DNA from: Pseudolabrys sp.
GTDB lineage: Bacteria > Pseudomonadota > Alphaproteobacteria > Rhizobiales > Xanthobacteraceae
Assembly: GCA_019246455.1 (NCBI GenBank)
Contig: JAFAQJ010000171.1
Span: 1 to 7,483 of the forward strand
Length of the DNA: 7,483 nt
Direction: 5' to 3'
This document shows positions 6,096 to 7,483 of the stretch, piece after piece; position 1 is the first letter of the stretch, and the number at the start of each line of letters is the position of its first letter. The notes under the pieces are model-generated. The model saw only the letters and a program-made list of their open reading frames with translations. It was not told the DNA's origin and ran no database searches. The translations under genes and the position numbers were made by a program.

Positions 6096-6202
6096 TGAAC
6101 CTTGTCCTCGTCCGCCGGAGCGGGCGCCAGAAACACGAACGGCGATGTCGGAAGTGTCCTCTGGATGCCCCGCTTACGCGGGGCGCGACAAATTCACATG
6201 CA
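6096..6202. other. Intergenic gap, ugd to hrpB
   Basis: Apart from the palindromic repeat at 6162-6190, these 107 bases hold the hrpB ribosome binding site (AAGG, four bases before its ATG on the minus strand). I see no convincing -35/-10 pair for hrpB and no small gene. hrpB may be read through from ugd or from a promoter too weak to recognise. Confidence 0.4.
6162..6190. repeat. Intergenic palindromic repeat with 7-bp GC hairpin (possible transcript end of ugd)
   Basis: A perfect stem GCCCCGC (6167-6173) and GCGGGGC (6178-6184) closes a four-base loop. On the minus strand the loop is GTAA, a stable GNRA tetraloop. The flanks TGGAT on the left and GCGACA on the right match the layout of a palindrome I recognise as common between genes in Bradyrhizobium and relatives (TGGATGCCCG, loop, CGGGCATGAC). 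The hairpin begins 19 bases after the ugd stop codon in the transcript. No T-run follows, so it is better read as a dispersed repeat that may protect or end the ugd message than as a classical intrinsic terminator. Copy number cannot be tested from one window. Confidence 0.5.
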
Positions 6203-7483
6203 TCATGTCTTGCCTTTCGGGCGGCCGACGCTTTCGTAGACGAAGCCGTGCCGCGTCATTTCGTCGGCACGATAGACGTTGCGCAGGTCGATCAGCACCG
6301 GCTTCGCCATCGCCTGCTTGAGCCGCCCAAAGTCGAGCGCACGGAATTGTTCCCATTCGGTGACGATGGTGAGCGCCGACGCGCCCTGCGCGCAGTCGTA
6401 GGCGCTGTCGCAGAATGTGACACCGGAGATCACGGTCTTCGCCTGCTCCATGCCGACCGGATCATAGACCCGCACCTTGGCGCCCATATCCTGCAACGCG
6501 GTGATTAGCGGGATCGATGGCGCTTCGCGCATGTCGTCGGTGTTCGGCTTGAAGGTGAGGCCGAGCACGGCGATGGTTTTGCCGCGCATATCGCCGCCAA
6601 GTGCGTGCGCCACTTTGCGCGCCATCGCGCGCTTCCGCGTGTCGTTGACGGCGGCGACCGTCTCGACGATGCGCATCGGCGTGTCGTTGTCCTGCCCGGT
6701 CTTTATCAGCGCCACAGTGTCCTTCGGGAAGCACGAACCGCCGTAACCCGGGCCGGCGTGAAGGAATTTCGCGCCGATGCGATTGTCGAGGCCGATGCCG
6801 CGCGCGACGTCCTGCACATCGGCGCCGACTTTTTCCGCAAGGTCCGCGATCTCGTTGATAAAAGTGATCTTAGTCGCGAGGAAAGCATTCGCTGCGTATT
6901 TGATCAGTTCGGCGGTGCGACGCGAGGTGGTGAGGATCGGTGCGGCATTGAGATAAAGGGGGCGATAAAGTTCGGCCATCACGTCGCCGGCGCGCGGATT
7001 ATCGTGGCCGACGACGATGCGGTCGGGATGCTTGAAGTCGCGGATCGCCGCGCCCTCACGCAGAAATTCTGGGTTCGATACGACGGCAAACTGCGCATCG
7101 GCGCGCGTATCGCGAATGATGCGCTCGACCTCGTCGCCCGTGCCAACCGGCACGGTCGACTTGGTGATGACGACGGTAAAGTTCGAACCTAGCGCCGCCG
7201 CGATCTCGCGAGCCGCGTCATAGACGAACGAGAGATCCGCGTGGCCATCGCCGCGCCGGGATGGCGTGCCGACCGCAATGAACACCGCTTGCGCATCCTT
7301 CACAGCCGCGCGCAGATCGGTGGTGAAGTTGAGCCGCTTTGCCTTGACGTTGGCGGCGACCAGCGCATCGAGACCCGGCTCGTAAATGGGCATCTCGCCG
7401 CGCTCGAGCGCCGCGATCTTGCCGGCGTCCTTGTCGACGCACGTCACATCGTGGCCGAAATCGGCAAAGCAGGCGCCGGAGAC
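6203..7483 (-). CDS. ugd: UDP-glucose 6-dehydrogenase, N-terminus cut by window edge
   Basis: This cytoplasmic enzyme oxidises UDP-glucose to UDP-glucuronate with two NAD+, supplying precursors for exopolysaccharide, capsule and modified lipid A. The frame is open to the right edge, and 426 residues plus the stop are visible. The first visible residues, VSGACFADFGHDV, follow directly on the Rossmann GxGYVGL motif, so only about a dozen residues are missing. A GTG at 7447 is not the start. Visible motifs (numbered from base 7483) include the second-strand VDKD, the AVGTPSRRGDG loop (about 71-81), the STVPVGTG segment (109-116) and the linker-helix region with ELIKYAANAFLATKITFINE. The catalytic loop GPGYGGSCFPKD has its nucleophilic Cys at 251 (bases 6731-6733). 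The C-terminal UDP-binding domain has GLTFKPNTDDMREAPS. Length and motifs are normal. The gene ends in TGA at 6203, 107 bp before hrpB. With the mutase downstream it suggests a nucleotide-sugar role in envelope polysaccharide. Confidence 0.97.
   Translation of the reverse strand, partial: VSGACFADFGHDVTCVDKDAGKIAALERGEMPIYEPGLDALVAANVKAKRLNFTTDLRAAVKDAQAVFIAVGTPSRRGDGHADLSFVYDAAREIAAALGSNFTVVITKSTVPVGTGDEVERIIRDTRADAQFAVVSNPEFLREGAAIRDFKHPDRIVVGHDNPRAGDVMAELYRPLYLNAAPILTTSRRTAELIKYAANAFLATKITFINEIADLAEKVGADVQDVARGIGLDNRIGAKFLHAGPGYGGSCFPKDTVALIKTGQDNDTPMRIVETVAAVNDTRKRAMARKVAHALGGDMRGKTIAVLGLTFKPNTDDMREAPSIPLITALQDMGAKVRVYDPVGMEQAKTVISGVTFCDSAYDCAQGASALTIVTEWEQFRALDFGRLKQAMAKPVLIDLRNVYRADEMTRHGFVYESVGRPKGKT

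Noticed and set aside
4223..6321. Long alternative frames within hrpB on both strands, such as 4223-4888 minus and 5494-6321 plus
   Set aside because: HrpB is intact from start to stop with all helicase motifs; the alternatives are Arg- and Ser-rich shadow translations.
7442..7447. GTG at 7447 as the start of the UDP-glucose dehydrogenase
   Set aside because: The frame stays open to the window edge and the residues before it (SGACFADFGHD) belong to the conserved Rossmann fold, so the real start lies beyond 7483.

Overview
The window is GC-rich, fully coding-dense chromosomal DNA. Six protein genes all lie on the minus strand, so transcription runs from base 7483 towards base 1. Protein style (UDP-glucose dehydrogenase, HrpB, the TIGR02281-type aspartic protease and the 499-residue phosphohexomutase), high third-position GC and one intergenic palindromic repeat of a familiar type all point to an alphaproteobacterium. 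Within that class the order Hyphomicrobiales (Rhizobiales), around Bradyrhizobium, Rhodopseudomonas or Xanthobacteraceae, fits best. This placement is from recognition, not from a search.

Layout in transcription order. (1) 7483-6203: UDP-glucose 6-dehydrogenase, lacking only its first dozen or so codons beyond the window edge. (2) 6202-6096: a short gap with a perfect 7-bp GC-rich hairpin that resembles a dispersed rhizobial repeat. (3) 6095-3642: the complete ATP-dependent helicase HrpB. (4) 3641-3546: a gap with a candidate promoter and two small hairpins. (5) 3545-3033: a small membrane-anchored retropepsin-like aspartic protease. (6) 2957-1458: a phosphomannomutase/phosphoglucomutase. (7) 1427-303: a stand-alone FAD-dependent aromatic-type monooxygenase, 30 bp behind the mutase. 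(8) 302-223: a promoter with an overlapping palindromic operator. (9) 222-1: the first 74 codons of an ArsR-family repressor, cut by the window edge.

Functional reading. The dehydrogenase and the hexomutase both feed nucleotide-sugar supply (UDP-glucuronate, and glucose-1-P or mannose-1-P) for envelope or exopolysaccharide. HrpB and the protease between them are conserved housekeeping genes with no evident link to that pathway. The mutase and monooxygenase are spaced closely enough to share a transcript, but nothing links them biochemically. The ArsR gene has its own promoter and appears to begin a separate, self-regulated unit that continues off the left edge.

I found no RNA genes, CRISPR arrays, insertion sequences, phage genes, frameshifts or other sign of a novel system. 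This is mostly an ordinary chromosomal stretch. The points most worth a second look are the three-half-site operator, the stand-alone monooxygenase with an altered GD motif, and the clade-specific motif changes in the mutase.
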